From positions 62,001 through 126,000 of the forward strand of contig NZ_FPCK01000004.1 in the NCBI RefSeq assembly GCF_900116545.1: 64,000 bases of DNA, in the 5' to 3' direction. This DNA is from Devosia crocina. GTDB taxonomy: Bacteria; Pseudomonadota; Alphaproteobacteria; Rhizobiales; Devosiaceae. Made by a program: the position numbers and the translations under genes. Below are positions 44,421 to 53,070 of this stretch, in pieces. Each line of letters starts with the position of its first letter. Within the stretch, counting starts at the first letter, position 1. A model generated the notes under the pieces. That model worked only from the letters and a program-made list of their open reading frames with translations. It was not told the DNA's origin and did no database searches.

Positions 44421-45353
44421 CTATTGCTTGATGGCCCCAGCAGTAAGACCTGCGACCAGGTAGCGCTGCAGGAACACGATAACGACCATCACCGGCAGGA
44501 TGCCGGCGAAAGAAGCGGCCATCAGCTCGTTCCAAAGCACTTCCTGGCGGCCGAAAAAAGCGAACAGCCCCACCGGCAACGGCATGAATTCCTGTCGCGA
44601 ATTGAAGGTCAGGGCAAAAATGAACTGCTGCGCGTAAGCCCCGATAAAGGTCATGATGGCGACGACGACAATGCCCGGCATGGCGAGCGGCAGAATGATC
44701 CGGCGCAGGGTGTAAAGGCGCGATGCGCCATCGACCCAGGCCGCCTCATCGAGTTCGCGCGGGATACGCAGCATATAGGTGCGCAAGAGCCAGATGGAGG
44801 AAGGAATGAGAAAGGCGATGCCGGGCACGATCATGGCCCAATAGGAATTGAGCAGGCCGAACGAACGCAGCAGCCGATAAAGCGGGATCAGCAGCACCGC
44901 GCCCGAGAACATGTTGACCGCCAGAAACCCGCCCAGCATGGCCCCGGCCCCGGCAAAGCTGAAACGGGCAAAGGCATAGGCAGCGGGGACGACGATGACG
45001 ATCACCGCCAAAGTGACGACGGCGGAGATAAAGAGTGAATTGAAGATATAGCGGCCAAGCCCTTCAACCGTACTCCACATGGTAAAATAGGCGTCGAACG
45101 AGCCGTTGCGGGGAATGAAGCTGTAAGGTGTCGAAAAGAGCTGGCTCAGCGGCTTGAGCGACACCAGGAACCCTTCGATAAAGGGCGCAAGCACAAAGAA
45201 CAGAAACAGCGCAATACCGGCATAAAGGCCCAGGATTTCGTACCAGCGATACCGCTCGATCATCGGCTTCGAGGATCGCGCTTTTCGCCTCGGCTTGACG
45301 GATGAAGGACTATCTACGGCAGCGATCTCTGTGGTGCGGGCGACGTCGCTCAT
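44421..45353 (-). CDS. Sugar ABC transporter permease (UgpE/MalG type)
   Basis: 310 residues with six membrane segments, the first near residue 38-60, and the EAA loop ELDEAAWVDGASRLYTLRRI (about 200-219) that contacts the ATPase. It ends VIVFLQRYLVAGLTAGAIKQ, the conserved MalG-type C-terminus. ATG 45353 overlaps the previous permease stop as ATGA. It forms the channel with the UgpA-type partner encoded just upstream. Confidence 0.92.
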   Translation of the reverse strand: MSDVARTTEIAAVDSPSSVKPRRKARSSKPMIERYRWYEILGLYAGIALFLFFVLAPFIEGFLVSLKPLSQLFSTPYSFIPRNGSFDAYFTMWSTVEGLGRYIFNSLFISAVVTLAVIVIVVPAAYAFARFSFAGAGAMLGGFLAVNMFSGAVLLIPLYRLLRSFGLLNSYWAMIVPGIAFLIPSSIWLLRTYMLRIPRELDEAAWVDGASRLYTLRRIILPLAMPGIVVVAIMTFIGAYAQQFIFALTFNSRQEFMPLPVGLFAFFGRQEVLWNELMAASFAGILPVMVVIVFLQRYLVAGLTAGAIKQ

Positions 45354-46237
45354 TTGGCTTCTCCCTGCTGAAGCCGGCGCACGGCCCGGAAATAGACGAT
45401 GCAGAACAACGAGACGAAAATGCAGATGACCACTGCCCGCGCGGCGCCCTCGCCATAGCGATAGGAGCCGATGGCGGTCTTGTAGGTATCGATGATCATC
45501 GTCGTGGTCTGGTTGGACGGCCCGCCTTGGGTCAGGATCCAGATGATATCGAAGGAATTGAAGGTCGAAATGAGCGAGAGCAGGCTCATGGTCAGGATGG
45601 CCGGCACCATGAGTGGCAGGGTGATGCGGCGGAAGCGATAGAACCGCCCTGCCCCATCGGTCCAGGCCGCCTCATAGAGATCGCGCGGGATCGATTGCAT
45701 GGAGGCCAGGAAATAGATGGTCACCATGGGCACGCCGATCCACACATCGGTGACAATCGTCGCCCAGAAGGCGCTGTTGCCATAGGCAAGGAATGGGAAG
45801 GGCCGGCTCAGAATGCCAAAATTCTGCAAGAGCCCGGAAATCATGCCGAACTGGCCGTTATACATCCAGCCCCACATGAAGATGCCGATGGCCATCGGCA
45901 CGATCCAAGGCGGCATGGTCAGGATGCGGAAAACGGCTTGTCCGGGAATGGCGGCATTGAGCAGCACCGCCCCGGCCATGCCGATGATCATCTTGATGGA
46001 CACCGAAAAGAAGGTCCAGATGAAGGTGCGGATGATGACTTCGGTGAAGTTGCCGGCCCCGAAAATGCGCTGATAGTTCGCCCAGCCGACAAAATCATAG
46101 TCTGGGCGCAGGGCGGCATTGGTGAAGGAGAGAATGACCGTGTCGACCAGGGGATAGGCGACGATCGAGAGAATGTAGATCAGGGCCGGGGCCAGCAGAG
46201 CCAGAGCAAAAAGTGTGGCGCCTCTTGTGCTGGTCAT
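45350..46237 (-). CDS. Sugar ABC transporter permease (UgpA/MalF type)
   Basis: 295 residues with six membrane segments and the EAA loop DLYEAAWTDGAGRFYRFRRI (about 189-208). The N-terminus ALALLAPALIYILSIVAYPL is typical of UgpA-type permeases. Start ATG 46237 lies 12 bp after the Gfo/Idh gene, so the two are co-transcribed. It pairs with the permease at 44421. Confidence 0.92.
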   Translation of the reverse strand: MTSTRGATLFALALLAPALIYILSIVAYPLVDTVILSFTNAALRPDYDFVGWANYQRIFGAGNFTEVIIRTFIWTFFSVSIKMIIGMAGAVLLNAAIPGQAVFRILTMPPWIVPMAIGIFMWGWMYNGQFGMISGLLQNFGILSRPFPFLAYGNSAFWATIVTDVWIGVPMVTIYFLASMQSIPRDLYEAAWTDGAGRFYRFRRITLPLMVPAILTMSLLSLISTFNSFDIIWILTQGGPSNQTTTMIIDTYKTAIGSYRYGEGAARAVVICIFVSLFCIVYFRAVRRLQQGEAK

Positions 46238-46249
46238 CGCCCGCCCCTT

Positions 46250-47401
46250 CTAGCTGCGACCCAGGGCAGCATCGAAGCGCTGCCAAATGGGGGTCATGTC
46301 GACAACGGTTCGGCTCGCCATCGCTTCGTCCATGGAAAGCGCCAAAAGCCCCGCCTCGAGCGCATCGACCACCGATACCGGCAGGGGTGTCCCCTCGAGC
46401 ATATGCTTGAGGATGTCGGCCGCCATCTGCTCGTCGGCGCCGTAATGCACCGACAGGTCGGTGCCCTTATAAGTCTTGTCCTCGACTCGCTCGGACGTCC
46501 GGCTGTCGGTGAGCTTGAAATAGTTGCGGACGAAATCACCCTCGGCCATGCCCTTCGCGCCTATCACCGCAAACCGGCGGAAATCGTCGGGCACGTTGAG
46601 ATTGGTGTGAAAGGTCAGCGCCGCGCCGTTCTCGTATTGCACCAGCGCGGTCTGGAAATCGATGATGTCGCCGTCGCTGTCAAAGACCTTGTCCGAGCCC
46701 TCCCAGCCGGAAGGTTTGCGATGGTAGACCTCGAGGTCGTTGGCACCCGCTCCTTGCGGCGCATTATCCGGCACGAAGCTGCGGCGCCCGCCAAAGCTTG
46801 CGACATAGCGGGGGCGACACCCCATGACGCCGTTATAAAGATCGAGGTCGTGGCAGCATTTTTCGAGCATGAAGCTGCCGGCATATTTTTCATACCGCCG
46901 CCAATCGCGCATGAAGAAGGCGCCGTGATAAGGCGGGATGGTTTCTGACGCTTCGATCGATGCGATGTCGCCGATCCGGCCCTCGGCCTGCGCCTTGCGC
47001 AAGTCGACATAGAGCGGAGCATAGCGCAGGACGAGACCGACCATGACCTCGTCCGACCCGTATCGCCCGATCAACTCGGCAAGGGCCATCGTATCCTCGA
47101 TCGAGGTGACGACAGGTTTTTCGGCAAAGATCTTCAAGCCGCGCTCCAGCCCAATGCGGATATGGTCAAGGTGCAGGTGATTGGGCGAACCGACCATCAA
47201 CAGGTCGAGTTCACCCCCATCGATCATTGCCTCAAGGCTCTCATAAGAGGAACCAACCGCAATGCCATGCTCAGCGACATAGGGCAGGCCAGCAGGTTCG
47301 GGATCGACGTAGCCGACAATCGAGAAATCGCTCCGCGCCGCAGAGAAGACGCGTGCCAGATAAGCCAGCCGATAGCCGAGACCTACAATGCCAACCCTCA
47401 T
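46250..47401 (-). CDS. Gfo/Idh/MocA-family oxidoreductase
   Basis: 383 residues. N-terminal Rossmann fold (MRVGIVGLGYRLAYLARVFS) and the family motif EKPVVTSIEDT near residue 98 with the conserved lysine, then the C-terminal alpha/beta domain; LEKCCHDLDLYN near residue 182 provides the catalytic histidine-aspartate. Members oxidise or epimerise sugars, inositols or N-acetylated sugars. First gene of the ABC operon: it probably converts the imported sugar. ATG 47401 is preferred to the TTG at 47425. A promoter and operator candidate lies about 50-95 bp upstream. Confidence 0.88.
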   Translation of the reverse strand: MRVGIVGLGYRLAYLARVFSAARSDFSIVGYVDPEPAGLPYVAEHGIAVGSSYESLEAMIDGGELDLLMVGSPNHLHLDHIRIGLERGLKIFAEKPVVTSIEDTMALAELIGRYGSDEVMVGLVLRYAPLYVDLRKAQAEGRIGDIASIEASETIPPYHGAFFMRDWRRYEKYAGSFMLEKCCHDLDLYNGVMGCRPRYVASFGGRRSFVPDNAPQGAGANDLEVYHRKPSGWEGSDKVFDSDGDIIDFQTALVQYENGAALTFHTNLNVPDDFRRFAVIGAKGMAEGDFVRNYFKLTDSRTSERVEDKTYKGTDLSVHYGADEQMAADILKHMLEGTPLPVSVVDALEAGLLALSMDEAMASRTVVDMTPIWQRFDAALGRS

Positions 47402-47449
47402 ATTCCCTGCACCTTTGCACGCCAATCTCTTCCGGACCGGTCGTTTATT

Positions 47450-47466
47450 TTGTAAACGGTTTTCAA
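47450..47466. promoter_or_regulatory. Candidate operator of the sugar operon
   Basis: TTGTAAACGGTTTTCAA is a 17-bp palindrome with two mismatched positions around a central G. It fits both a LacI-like half-site pair and the RpiR form TGTAA-N5-TTACA with one mismatch, and it overlaps the predicted -10/start region, the right place for a repressor. Confidence 0.45.
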
Positions 47467-47495
47467 GACTAGGCGTGTTTCTGACATCATGTCAA
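47466..47495 (-). promoter_or_regulatory. Candidate sigma70-type promoter of the Gfo/Idh-ABC operon
   Basis: On the minus strand a perfect -35 TTGACA (47495-47490) is followed after 18 bases by TAGTCT (47471-47466), a weak -10. Transcription would start near 47459, about 58 bases before the ATG, with the operator candidate across the start. Confidence 0.45.
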
Positions 47496-47723
47496 CACAG
47501 ATTCACGGCCATTACAATACCAATCTAGACCACGCCTCAAGGCTGCCGTTTTTTGCGCCGCACCGCCTCGTTTCTGGGCTTTCCCAACAGATTTGATGAC
47601 ACTTTTCCGCTGGACAGATCCATCTGGCGAAAGCACCATAGACCGATTGGTATCCATGTGGCCTTTGCTGAACAGGTTGCGTGAACTGACCTCTATGAAA
47701 ATCTGAAACAGCATGAGCGCTGC

Positions 47724-48212
47724 ATGACCTTATCGGCTGATCCCTTCCCCGACGACCCGGACCGCTCCGCAATCTGGACCATGCTGGTGCCGCGCGATAT
47801 CGCCGCCTATGTGGCAGCAGATTGGTCCATGGTTGAAGACGATTTCGTCGCCGCTGACTTCATGGGGATCAACGGCAATCGTGGCGACAATCCCGACGGC
47901 TGGACCATCAGCTATCCCACCCTTACCCATTACCGTGACGAATGGCTGCGACAGGCTCGAGAGGGTCAGAAGCTCGACTATGCCGAAGATGTTGAAGCCG
48001 GCATTCACCGGGCGACCAGCCTGACACAGATCGAGATCACCGGCGACCGGGCGATTGCGCACAAGAAATTCGACGGCACGATCATGCTGCGCGATGGCGG
48101 CGTCGACCGGCTCAATTGGCAGACGCTCTACTTCTGCCGAAAGGTCGAGGGACGTTGGAAGCTGACCGGCTTTCTCGGATACCTGCCCTATCCGATGGGC
48201 GAGCCCGCCTGA
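47724..48212 (+). CDS. NTF2-like (SnoaL-type) protein of unknown function
   Basis: 162 residues. The pattern of helices followed by strands, with IWTMLVPRDIAAYVAADWSMVEDDF at the start (two parts) and a C-terminal LYFCRKVEGRWKLTGFLGYL strand pair, suggests the NTF2-like fold used by SnoaL-type cyclases, isomerases and many small hydrolases. I do not recognise a specific family. It lies 55 bp upstream of the M81 gene in the same direction and probably shares its transcript. Divergent from the sugar operon. Start ATG 47724; no strong ribosome binding site seen. Confidence 0.7.
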   Translation: MTLSADPFPDDPDRSAIWTMLVPRDIAAYVAADWSMVEDDFVAADFMGINGNRGDNPDGWTISYPTLTHYRDEWLRQAREGQKLDYAEDVEAGIHRATSLTQIEITGDRAIAHKKFDGTIMLRDGGVDRLNWQTLYFCRKVEGRWKLTGFLGYLPYPMGEPA

Positions 48213-48267
48213 CCAACCATTGCTTTTCCGGAGGAACGACTCCGCCCCGAGTTCAAGGAGTGTCCAG

Positions 48268-49704
48268 ATGCGCATTGCCGTTGCTGGGCTGCATACCGAA
48301 TGCAGCACCTATAATCCCGTTCTTGCGCGCGAGGCCGACTTTCGCGTGTTGCGCGGTCAGGCCATGCTGCGGGATCAGTATTTCGATTTCCTGACCCACT
48401 TTCCCGCCGAGTTCGTCACGATCCTTCATGCCCGCGCGATTGCCGGAGGACCGGTGGAGCGTGCGCTCTACGAGAAGTGGAAAAGCCAAATCCTTGCCGG
48501 CATAGGCGAAGCCATGCCGCTCGATGGTGTTTACCTCGCCATGCACGGCGCCATGTTCGTCGATGGGCTCTTCGATGCCGAAGGCGATTTCATCGCGGCC
48601 GTGCGCGAGCATGTCGGGCCTGATGTGCTGATTGCCGCGAGCTACGATCTTCATGGCAACGTCAGCCAAAGGATTATCGACGCGCTCGACATCTTCTCGA
48701 CCTATCGCACCGCGCCCCATATCGATGTGCCCGATACCATGCGAAGAGCGGTGACAATGCTGGTGCGTGCGCTTGGAAGCGGCGAGCGCCCAAAACTTGC
48801 TTGGGCGCCGGTGCCGGTTCTGTTGCCGGGCGAGCGCACATCGACGCAGGATGAGCCGGCGCGCAGCTTTTATGCAGGGCTCCACGCCATCGAGGAGCCG
48901 ACCGGGATTTGGGATGCGTCTTTCCAGGTCGGCTATGTCTGGGCCGACGAGCCACGGGCCACTGCCTGCGCCATCGTGACGGGTACGGACGAAGTGGCCT
49001 TGGCCGAGGCTGCATCGGCGCTGGCGCAGAGCTATTGGGATATTCGCGAGCAGTTCACCTTTGGCATGGAAACCGGATCGATCGGCGCGTGTGTCGAGCG
49101 GTCACTTGCGAGCCAAACGCATCCCGTGGTGCTCGCCGAATCCGGGGACAATCCCACAGGTGGTGGCGTTGGCGACCGGGCCGAAGTTCTGGCCGAACTC
49201 ATGGCTCGCGATGCCCAGGGCGTGATTTTTGCCGGCATTGCCGACAGGGCTGCAACAGACAAAGCCTATGCTGCAGGCGAAGGGGCCAGTGTCCTCCTCG
49301 CGATCGGCGCTAGCCTTGACCCATCTTCGACGCCGGTCCAAACCGAGGTAAGGGTGTGCATGCTCTTGCCTGTCGACGATCCGACTTTGCGCGAGGCCGT
49401 GGTGAGGATCGGTGGTATTGATCTTGTGCTGACCGCACGCCGGCGACCTTTCCACGCCATTGCCGACTTCAAGCGGCTCGGGCTTGAGCCCCATGCTGCC
49501 CGTGTCGTCGTGGTCAAGTCAGGGTATCTTTCCCCCGAGCTCGGGCCGATCGCCAATCCTGGCATCATGGCCCTTTCGCCCGGTGTCGTGGATCAGTTCG
49601 TCGAGCGCACGGTGCGCGAACATACGCCCCGTCCCTCATTTCCATTCGACAAGGACTTTTCTTTTTCGCCCGAGGTCAGATGGTCGGCGCGCGCCAGACG
49701 CTGA
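48268..49704 (+). CDS. M81-family metallopeptidase (MlrC-like), paralogue 2
   Basis: 478 residues with the same two-domain layout as the paralogue at 37364: AVAGLHTECSTYNP, YLAMHGAMFVDGLFDAEGD and ASYDLHGNVS in the N-terminal domain, and ESGDNPTGGGVGDRAEVL in the MlrC domain. The two proteins align along their length but are clearly diverged. ATG 48268 follows AGGAG by seven bases; the open frame to 48220 is rejected. It lies between an NTF2-like gene and a DeoR regulator gene. The stop codon is inside a palindrome (49699-49716). Substrate unknown. Confidence 0.87.
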   Translation: MRIAVAGLHTECSTYNPVLAREADFRVLRGQAMLRDQYFDFLTHFPAEFVTILHARAIAGGPVERALYEKWKSQILAGIGEAMPLDGVYLAMHGAMFVDGLFDAEGDFIAAVREHVGPDVLIAASYDLHGNVSQRIIDALDIFSTYRTAPHIDVPDTMRRAVTMLVRALGSGERPKLAWAPVPVLLPGERTSTQDEPARSFYAGLHAIEEPTGIWDASFQVGYVWADEPRATACAIVTGTDEVALAEAASALAQSYWDIREQFTFGMETGSIGACVERSLASQTHPVVLAESGDNPTGGGVGDRAEVLAELMARDAQGVIFAGIADRAATDKAYAAGEGASVLLAIGASLDPSSTPVQTEVRVCMLLPVDDPTLREAVVRIGGIDLVLTARRRPFHAIADFKRLGLEPHAARVVVVKSGYLSPELGPIANPGIMALSPGVVDQFVERTVREHTPRPSFPFDKDFSFSPEVRWSARARR

Positions 49705-49730
49705 TCTAGATCAGCGCCACACGCTGATCT
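49698..49730. promoter_or_regulatory. Palindrome and direct repeat before the DeoR gene
   Basis: CGCTGATCTAGATCAGCG (49699-49716) is a perfect 18-bp palindrome that contains the TAG stop of the M81 gene. ACGCTGATCT is repeated directly at 49721-49730, 23 bp on. It may be a DeoR operator or a transcript end. Confidence 0.4.
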
Positions 49731-49793
49731 CAGATCTCGGCTCTTCCCGGGCGAGCCGCTTTCGTTTACTCAGCAAGCGAAAGCGGCACCCAG

Positions 49794-50579
49794 ATGAACC
49801 CTTCGATGCGACAGGCTCAGATCGTCGAACTCGCCCGGAAGAAGGGCGGGGTTACGGTCGAGCAGTTGGTGGATGCGTTCGGCGTGACACCGCAAACGGT
49901 GCGCAAGGATCTCAACCTTCTTTGCGATCGCGGCGCCCTGCGCCGAACCCATGGCGGGGCAATCCATCCATCGGGTGTCGAGAATGTCGAATATGAAGCC
50001 AGGCGCCAGATCGCCATCCTTGAGAAGCACGCCATCGGACGGGCGGCCGCTGCGCTTATTCCCGACAACGCGTCCTTGTTCATCAATATCGGGACGACAA
50101 CGGAAGCCGTGAGCCAGGCGTTGGCAGATCATCGCGGTTTGATGGTGATCACCAACAACATCAATGTCGCCAATCGCCTGCGCCTTGCTCCGAGCATGGA
50201 AGTGGTAATCGCCGGAGGTGTCGTGCGCCCTTCGGATGGCGGGATCGTTGGAGAGGCAGCCGTCGACTTCATCCGTCAGTTCAAGGTCGACTTCGCCGTC
50301 ATTGGGGTGTCGGCGATCGATGCAGATGGGGGATTGCTCGATTTCGATTTCCGCGAAGTCAAGGTGGCCCAGGCCATTCTGGCCAATGCGCGCCATGTCA
50401 TCCTTGTGTCCGATTCCAGCAAGTTCACGCGCACAGCCCCGGTGCGCATCGGGCATCTTTCGCAAGCCCATACATTCATCACGGACAATTGTCCCCACGC
50501 TTCGATCCGGCAGCTTTGCGCCGAATCGGGCATCCGCCTCATCGAAACCACTCCTCGAGCCGACCAGCAGGACCCATGA
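49794..50579 (+). CDS. DeoR/GlpR-family transcriptional regulator
   Basis: 261 residues. N-terminal winged helix (about 5-60) with RQAQIVELARKKGGVTVEQL and the PQTVRKDLNLLCDRGALRRTHGGA signature (in two parts), then the DeoR sensor domain (about 75-235, including NIGTTTEAVS and SDSSKF) that binds a sugar phosphate. Its stop overlaps the start of the next gene (ATGA), so it is coupled to a hydratase-like enzyme, and it follows the M81 gene by about 90 bp. It probably controls this small cluster; the effector is unknown. Confidence 0.88.
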   Translation: MNPSMRQAQIVELARKKGGVTVEQLVDAFGVTPQTVRKDLNLLCDRGALRRTHGGAIHPSGVENVEYEARRQIAILEKHAIGRAAAALIPDNASLFINIGTTTEAVSQALADHRGLMVITNNINVANRLRLAPSMEVVIAGGVVRPSDGGIVGEAAVDFIRQFKVDFAVIGVSAIDADGGLLDFDFREVKVAQAILANARHVILVSDSSKFTRTAPVRIGHLSQAHTFITDNCPHASIRQLCAESGIRLIETTPRADQQDP

Positions 50580-51319
50580 CTCAACCTGATCACGACATCG
50601 CCCAAGCCCTTATCGCCGCGCACGATGGCGGCCCTCTCGTCGGTCCAGTTGCCGAGCACGACGTGCCCGCCGATATCCCCGCGATCCACGCCTTGCAGGA
50701 TCGGATCATGGCAGGGATCGGGCCTGCCGGCGGTTGGAAAATCGGGGCGGGACTCGGCGCCGAGCCTCCCTGTTCGCCCATCCCCGCCAACCGATATTTC
50801 GAAGATGGCGCGACGCTTGATGCCAAGTGCCACCGCCTCATCATCACCGAGGTCGAACTGGCGCTCAAGCTTGGAGCGGATATCGAAGCATCAGCGGACG
50901 AGGCACACATCGAAGCGGCCATCGCCAGCATTCATCCCGCGCTCGAAATGGTCGGCAATCCTTTTGTTGATCGCAGTGCTATGCCACGCAATCTGCAGCT
51001 GGGAGATCTCCAGAGCAACGGGGCGGTGATCGTGGGGGCGGCCATGGATCGCTCGGTCGCCGCAACGGCAGCGCATTTGCCGATCGTGCTCCGCTATGGA
51101 GACCGGACGATCAAGGAGGTCGAGACCGGCGCCTCATGGGCCGATATCCTGGCGGCAGTCAAATGGCTTGCACCGGTGGCGGAGCGACGCGGCATGGGCC
51201 TGAAGGCGGGCCAGGTCATCATCACCGGCGCCCGCATCGCCGTACCGCTCGAAGACGCCGTGTCGGTGACAGCACAGATTGGGGACTGGGGGCAGGTCAG
51301 CGCCGCCTTCACCTACTGA
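50576..51319 (+). CDS. 2-keto-4-pentenoate hydratase-like (FAH superfamily) enzyme
   Basis: 247 residues of the MhpD/FAH fold: GGWKIGAGLGAEPP near residue 50, the metal-binding EVELALKLGADI (about 98-109) and the C-terminal WLAPVAERRGMGLKAGQVIITG (two parts). Enzymes of this group hydrate 2-hydroxypentadienoates or decarboxylate oxo-acids. Start ATG 50576 overlaps the DeoR stop; the open frame to 50489 is rejected. No aromatic meta-cleavage genes are nearby, so the substrate may be a different keto or enol acid. Confidence 0.8.
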   Translation: MTQPDHDIAQALIAAHDGGPLVGPVAEHDVPADIPAIHALQDRIMAGIGPAGGWKIGAGLGAEPPCSPIPANRYFEDGATLDAKCHRLIITEVELALKLGADIEASADEAHIEAAIASIHPALEMVGNPFVDRSAMPRNLQLGDLQSNGAVIVGAAMDRSVAATAAHLPIVLRYGDRTIKEVETGASWADILAAVKWLAPVAERRGMGLKAGQVIITGARIAVPLEDAVSVTAQIGDWGQVSAAFTY

Positions 51320-51325
51320 CACAAA

Positions 51326-51346
51326 GGCCCGCCGTAATGGCGGGCC
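51326..51346. terminator. Bidirectional terminator between convergent genes
   Basis: GGCCCGCC (51326-51333) pairs with GGCGGGCC (51339-51346) around GTAAT, flanked by AA and CTT. It ends the plus-strand hydratase gene and the minus-strand chemotaxis operon. Confidence 0.65.
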
Positions 51347-51351
51347 CTTGG

Positions 51352-53070
51352 CTAGAACATCATGTCGGCAAGATCGAAGTCGTCGCTGTCATCGACTGCT
51401 TCGGCTGCTGCTTGCGCGGCGCCTCCGAAGAGAGCGGCATGGATCTTCCGTTCCGCTTCCATCGTGTAGCTTTTGCGCAAGCGTTCGAGGACCGTGGTCA
51501 GCGCTGCAGGCGGCGTCGCCGGCACGGAATCGTTCGAAAGCGCCGTGATCTGCATGGCGATATCTTCCATGCTCTCGCTCAGCCGCACCTGCCCATCGAT
51601 GCTGCCCGCGGCTGCGGCGAGCAGCTTGATGACCTTAGGACCATCGCTGTTCAGGCTCTGCATGGCGCCCGCAAGGCGCTCGTCCAACCCTGAGAGAAGC
51701 GACATGGCGTGATTGGCCTGCTGTTCGAGCCGGCCGATCTGCCCCGCATTGTCGCCGCCAGCAGCTGCACCAAAGGCTCCCGCCAGCGCCGAGGCTTCAT
51801 CGAGCTGCCCCATGGCTGCCTCGGCGGCGACCACCGTTTCGGTCGTCAGTTCGCGCAGCTGCGATGCGATGACGGTGAGCGAAGCGCCGCGCGGGCCGAG
51901 CTGGGCGCAGCGTACCGCCGCATTGAGGCTGACGAGCCGCATATTGGCTTCGATGTCCTGAACCGCAGCCACGTGTCCGAGAAGGACCGAAACCGTCTGT
52001 TGCACGGCCGATGCCACCGCCTCGAGCTTGCCGCGCTCGATTTCGCAATCACGAAGGATTTCGGTGGCTGTACGCAACTGGGCGCTGAGTACGGTGAGGG
52101 CCGACGCGTCTTTGCCGGCGCCATAAAGGTCGCGGCTGCGCGACATGATCGTGCCGGCATCGCTGGCGAGCGCGGCAAGAGCGGTTTCCGCCTCGCCGAC
52201 TTCCTCGGCAAATTCAAGGGCGGTTTCGCGCAACTGGGTTTGCTCAAGCACGCTCAGGGCCGCGACGGATTGGCGCCTGCTGTCATCGTCGAAGGCCTCA
52301 TTGTCCGCTATTATGTCGGCAAGGCAGGCAAGCCCTGACTCCACATGTTCGAGCCGCTGGCGGGTGGAGTCGCCAACCTGAAGCGCCATGACAGCGCTGC
52401 CGATCCGGCCGACGATACCCCGCGACACCCGGCCGGTTTCAGCGCTCCCCTCCACCGCGGATTGGCGTTGTGCATCAAGGGCGCAAAGCGTCTGATCCAG
52501 CTGTTCGGCAAGTTCGGACAGGGTGTGCGCGTGAGCTGCATCAAACCGCGCGCGCTGGCTCGCCGCCTGCTCGACCTCCGTGGTCAGCTGGCGATAGACC
52601 TGGCTGAACTCGTGAATCGTGGTGCGTGCCGAGTCCGAAAGCGTGGCGATGTCGGTGGTAAAGACCTCGAAATCTTCGTTGTCCCCGACGATACCGGCCG
52701 CCGTGACGCGGGCATTGACCGAGACAATGCCCATCATCTTCACTGCCCGGCGAAGCTCGCCAATCGGGCTGTTGGCAGCGGCAACGACCTGGGTCAAGCG
52801 TTCGAGGTCAGCTTTTTCCTTGGCGAAGTCTTGCGTCAGGTCCCGCGCCTTGCTGGCGACGGCGCGAAGCTGGGCGCTCGCTTCGATTACCTCGTCACCC
52901 TGGAGGGCTGCCGGCAAGGCTTCAAAGAGCTTGGTGAGCCGATTGAGCATGGCTGCACCTTCGGAAAGGCGCGTGCCGACTTCGACGAAAGCGGCTTCGA
53001 TCTCCTCGCGTGGCCGCGAAAGAGCCTCGGCGAGCGCTGAAACACTGCTGGCTTGCGGCATGGGGGTCAT
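51352..53070 (-). CDS. Soluble receptor-like protein with two CheZ-like motifs
   Basis: 572 residues, almost entirely alpha-helical, with no membrane segment. Two segments resemble the hairpin tip of chemoreceptors: [17 protein letters not shown] (110-126) and [17 protein letters not shown] (376-392). Each is followed by a D-x3-Q motif at nearly the same distance: D234-STR-Q238 in [13 protein letters not shown] and D503-IAM-Q507. CheZ phosphatase uses such an Asp/Gln pair. The last residues, [13 protein letters not shown], resemble the CheY-binding C-terminus of CheZ. No methylation helices typical of receptors were seen. ATG 53070 overlaps the cheB stop, last gene of the chemotaxis operon. 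Phosphatase role is inferred. Confidence 0.7.
   Translation of the reverse strand: MTPMPQASSVSALAEALSRPREEIEAAFVEVGTRLSEGAAMLNRLTKLFEALPAALQGDEVIEASAQLRAVASKARDLTQDFAKEKADLERLTQVVAAANSPIGELRRAVKMMGIVSVNARVTAAGIVGDNEDFEVFTTDIATLSDSARTTIHEFSQVYRQLTTEVEQAASQRARFDAAHAHTLSELAEQLDQTLCALDAQRQSAVEGSAETGRVSRGIVGRIGSAVMALQVGDSTRQRLEHVESGLACLADIIADNEAFDDDSRRQSVAALSVLEQTQLRETALEFAEEVGEAETALAALASDAGTIMSRSRDLYGAGKDASALTVLSAQLRTATEILRDCEIERGKLEAVASAVQQTVSVLLGHVAAVQDIEANMRLVSLNAAVRCAQLGPRGASLTVIASQLRELTTETVVAAEAAMGQLDEASALAGAFGAAAGGDNAGQIGRLEQQANHAMSLLSGLDERLAGAMQSLNSDGPKVIKLLAAAAGSIDGQVRLSESMEDIAMQITALSNDSVPATPPAALTTVLERLRKSYTMEAERKIHAALFGGAAQAAAEAVDDSDDFDLADMMF

Larger units (their letters stand above)
47402..47723. 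other. Divergent intergenic region without a supported gene
   Basis: 322 bp, less GC-rich than the genes. It holds a good minus-strand promoter and a 17-bp pseudo-palindrome near 47450-47495. The 75-codon minus-strand frame at 47487-47714 has no recognisable family, an odd composition and would cover the promoter, so I do not call it. No clear plus-strand promoter for the NTF2-like gene was found. Confidence 0.6.

Noticed and set aside
47487-47714. 75-codon minus-strand frame in the divergent region
   Set aside because: No family resemblance, would overlap the predicted promoter, and lacks a ribosome binding site.
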